This document shows positions 61,742 through 64,000 of a stretch of DNA of 64,000 bases, in pieces. Origin of the DNA: Deltaproteobacteria bacterium ADurb.Bin207 (GTDB taxonomy: Bacteria; Myxococcota_A; Polyangia; Polyangiales; Polyangiaceae); NCBI GenBank assembly GCA_002070115.1, contig MWCO01000002.1, positions 124,001-188,000 of the forward strand. The letters are read 5' to 3'. A program made the translations under genes and the position numbers. Within the stretch, counting starts at the first letter, position 1. Each line of letters begins with the position of its first letter. The notes below the pieces were generated by a model. It had not been told where the DNA came from, did not search any database, and saw only the letters and a list, made by a program, of their open reading frames with translations.

Positions 61742-62419
61742 TCACGCGGATTGGGAGCACCAGGGATTGGAAAGATGGGTCCACGCCAATTCCGCGCAAG
61801 CGCCCATACGACCTTGTCGTTCTTTCGCCACCTCGACATGCAGCACGCCAGGTTTGGGCTGCTTCAATTCCAAGCGTAACGCAACAGGAAGCCCGAGATG
61901 TTGCGAGCGGCTTCGCTGCGTCAACAAGATCACGCATGTGCTTCCATCGCGAGCAGCCAAAGAGAGGCGTCGCACGATATTGGGCCATCGATCCAGGGAT
62001 AAGGGCAAAGGAAACCCCACAACGCCTTGGGTATCGATGATCAAGGTGGCAAAAGCTTGGCTGAGGGTCATGCGGACGGCAGTTTGCGGCAGGGTATGCG
62101 GGAGGGGATAAGCGACGAGCAGACGTTCGAGAACGACGCCGTGGGCGGCGACACCGGGAGCGTAGAGGGATTGGCCGGGGTCGATCCAAGCGCACCAGGC
62201 GGGTTGTCCGCTTTTCAGCCATGTTTGTTGTTGGGCGCACGCGCAGGCGTACAGCGCGAGGGAGGAGGCCAGGCTACTGCCGTGGCTAGACAATTCCACG
62301 ACGGCACCGCGGGGCAATCCGCCATCGGGCAAAGCGTGACCAAGAGCTGGCAGGGGTAAGGATGATCCAGGAGCAGTGATATGGGCGGCGGCAAAGGGGG
62401 CGAAGGCTGGGGCAGGCAT
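61742..62419 (-). CDS. ImuA-like RecA-related protein
   Basis: ATG 62419 (MPAPAFAPFAAAHIT) is preferred because the frame beyond it crosses into the divergent gene. The 226-residue product resembles ImuA and other degenerate RecA relatives: LPALGHALPDGGLPRGAVVEL, then SSHGSSLASSLAL in place of a true Walker A. WIDPGQSLYAPGVAAHGVVLERLLVAYP corresponds to the RecA segment after the P-loop, and a core strand AFATLIIDTQGVV is also visible. ImuA acts with ImuB and DnaE2 in SOS mutagenesis; neither gene lies here. A LexA-like site touches its start. Confidence 0.68.
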   Translation of the reverse strand: MPAPAFAPFAAAHITAPGSSLPLPALGHALPDGGLPRGAVVELSSHGSSLASSLALYACACAQQQTWLKSGQPAWCAWIDPGQSLYAPGVAAHGVVLERLLVAYPLPHTLPQTAVRMTLSQAFATLIIDTQGVVGFPLPLSLDRWPNIVRRLSLAARDGSTCVILLTQRSRSQHLGLPVALRLELKQPKPGVLHVEVAKERQGRMGACAELAWTHLSNPWCSQSA

Positions 62420-62421
62420 AT

Positions 62422-62438
62422 ACTGAACATACGATCCG
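62422..62438 (-). promoter_or_regulatory. LexA-like site in front of the ImuA-like gene
   Basis: The minus strand reads CGGATCGTATGTTCAGT, with the intact GTTCAG core of the Myxococcus motif CTRHAMRYBYGTTCAGS and 13 of 17 positions in agreement. It ends three bases before the ATG at 62419, where a bound repressor would block expression. Confidence 0.35.
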
Positions 62439-62530
62439 TGGTTACGTTTTGCCAGTTTATTCTCGTCTCGACTCTTTCTTCTTCGGAGATCTTCAGTAAC
62501 GTGCTCATCCACGCACAGTCTGGAGAAGCC

Positions 62531-64000
62531 CATGAAAAAGACCTACATATTACGATCGATGATGGGGATCGGCGCTTGGTTAGTCTTTTCGGCGTGTGAT
62601 CAACCCAAGACCACATCGAGCACCGTTTCCTCTTCCCCTTCCCCTTCCGTCTCTGCTCCGAAGGTGGTCGTTTACAATGCGATCGACCGCGGCACCTTCA
62701 ACCGCGTTGCGGTGCAGATGGACATACCGATTTTTTGGATCGAGGATAAAAATGGCAACAGGGCGATCGACCCCAACGAAGTAGCCTCGCTTCAATTCTA
62801 TCCGACCCAGGGCAATTGGGTCGATGGGGGGCGATTCACGGCACGTTTCGAGGAGGTTTATCGACAGATGCAGCAGTGGGCCAAAGCACCTGCATTTCCC
62901 AAAGATCTATCGGATGCGGAAAAAACGCGTCGACAGCTCATCATCGAAGAACTCGATCAGGGGCAGCCGACCTTGGTATTTTCTGACTTCACGAAGAATT
63001 CGCCGCAGGACAAGGTATTGATTCGCCACATGCTCGCCGCGGCCAAACTCATCGATGATTTGCACGGCATGCAGCGGGGATTGGCGCCTTTGGAGACGCA
63101 GATCCCGAAAGATGATCCATCGAGTCACGCGGCGTTTCGTCGTAATTGGGGGCCGAAGTGCGGGGCGCCCAAGACGGAGAAAAACCCGGCATGTTCTGCG
63201 ATTCCGAAGCTTCCGGACAAGATACCGGTGGCGATGTATCCGCAGGAAATGCAAAGCGAGGAGGGGTTTTGCGAGAAGTTGGCGAAGCAGGCGGATGGCG
63301 AAAAGCTGATGTCTCCGTTCGTGGTGGTGAAAAAGGAAGGGGATAAGCTGGTGACAGAGCCGCTGACGGAGGCGTTCCAGGATTTATCGGAGAAGGTATC
63401 CAAGGAGCTTCGCTTGGCCTCGGACGGTTTGGGGGCTGAGGAAGCGCCGTTCAAGGAGTATTTGCAAGCGGCCGCGCAAGCGTTTTTGGACAACCGATGG
63501 GAGCCCGCGGACGAGGCCTGGTCCAAGCTCAACGCGACGAATTCCAAGTGGTATCTGCGGATCGGGCCCGACGAGGTGTATTGGGAGCCGTGCAGTCGCA
63601 AGGCGGGATTCCACATGAGTTTTGCTCGTATCAACGAGGCTTCGGTGGCGTGGCAAAAGAAGCTCGAACCCGTACAGCAGGAGATGGAAGACGAGCTTGC
63701 GAAGCATATTGGAGCCCCGTACAAGGCGCGAACGGTTACGTTTCATTTGCCGGATTTCATCGATATCGTCGTCAATGCTGGTGATTCCAGGCATCCTCTT
63801 GGAGCGACCATCGGGCAGAGTCTTCCCAATTGGGGGCCCGTGGCCAATGAAGGGCGCGGTCGGACAGTCGTGATGAGCAATCTATACACGGATCCGGACA
63901 GCCAACTCATTCGTAAAGAGCAAGCGGAGTCGATGCTGGATGCGGCCACGGCGGCCAAGCGTTCTTCCGCCCAGGATCCTTCTTTGTTGTCGACGATTCT
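62531..64000 (+). CDS. lipoprotein related to dipeptidyl-peptidase III (M49), incomplete at window end
   Basis: The ATG at 62531 has GGAGA upstream; the frame stays open for 490 codons to the last base. The product has a lipoprotein signal ending VFSAC (Cys22) and a Ser/Pro-rich spacer, then a mostly helical body. Near residues 335-445 two stretches recall M49 peptidases: LRIGPDEVYWEPCSRKAGFH (family: 'iGpyEvYeD.l.gyKAaFE') and FIDIVVNAGDSRHPLGATIG (family: 'yyAGd.nag.ktIaiNLP'). In M49 the zinc motif HExxxH lies further on, beyond this window, so activity cannot be judged. It is divergent from the ImuA-like gene. Confidence 0.72.

Noticed and set aside
1-64000. Mobile element, prophage or genomic island
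   Set aside because: I saw no transposase, integrase, terminal inverted repeats, tRNA target or phage structural genes, and composition changes only in short intergenic tracts.

Overview
The window looks like chromosomal DNA of a myxobacterium-like member of the Myxococcota (former Deltaproteobacteria). This is inferred from gene content: eukaryotic-type Ser/Thr kinases, one with the HRDVTPHN catalytic loop; PEGA-domain and TPR proteins with signal peptides; many lipoproteins with Cys-rich C-x-x-D-x-x-C stretches or a MopE-type metal-binding motif; a PilS-like kinase; and a LexA-like site with a GTTCAG core. The sequence is GC-rich by eye, coding is dense, and stop/start overlaps are frequent. 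I saw no rRNA, tRNA, CRISPR array, insertion sequence, integrase or phage gene.

Layout. (1) 137-6978, minus strand: a four-gene operon in the order Ser/Thr kinase with PEGA tail, PEGA/TPR envelope protein, Cys-rich lipoprotein with a BMP/PnrA-like nucleoside-binding domain, and secreted 5'-nucleotidase lipoprotein. (2) 7175-10862: CorA, a MopE-motif lipoprotein, an unknown protein and a SEC-C mini-protein. (3) 10953-17698, minus: a large kinase-pseudocyclase-AAA-TPR protein, then OppF, OppD and a DNRLRE lipoprotein linked by ATGA overlaps. (4) 18182-23085: enoyl-CoA hydratase and 3-hydroxybutyryl-CoA dehydrogenase, a TPR outer-envelope protein and a processive GT2 glycosyltransferase. (5) 23176-26854: IHF-alpha, MerR, an anchored membrane protein, then a GT2/FAD-oxidoreductase pair on the other strand. 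(6) 27155-32526: lipoprotein, RsmE, PrmA, TPR protein, ApaH-like phosphatase, GlgC. (7) 32662-39268, plus: lipoprotein, PilC, PilS-like kinase, MlaC-like protein behind a possible sigma-54 promoter, and a TPR protein. (8) 39231-52013, minus: class IV aminotransferase, DUF374 acyltransferase and a giant 3,736-residue repeat protein in one tightly packed operon. (9) 52514-58477: LolA, RuvC, a GlcD-type flavoprotein, then NfeD and two flotillin-like SPFH proteins. (10) 58481-64000: two YbjN-like paralogues, two small unknowns, a MerR-TPR fusion, an ImuA-like RecA relative, and a lipoprotein related to peptidase family M49 that runs off the window.

The best candidates for undescribed systems are the kinase/nucleoside-binding/nucleotidase operon at the left end, which suggests surface nucleotide scavenging tied to Ser/Thr kinase signalling, and the giant repeat protein coupled to an acyltransferase and an aminotransferase. 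Both are inferences from architecture and gene order. Coordinates of starts were re-chosen where an internal ATG, a Shine-Dalgarno site, a signal peptide or an overlap argued against the longest open frame.
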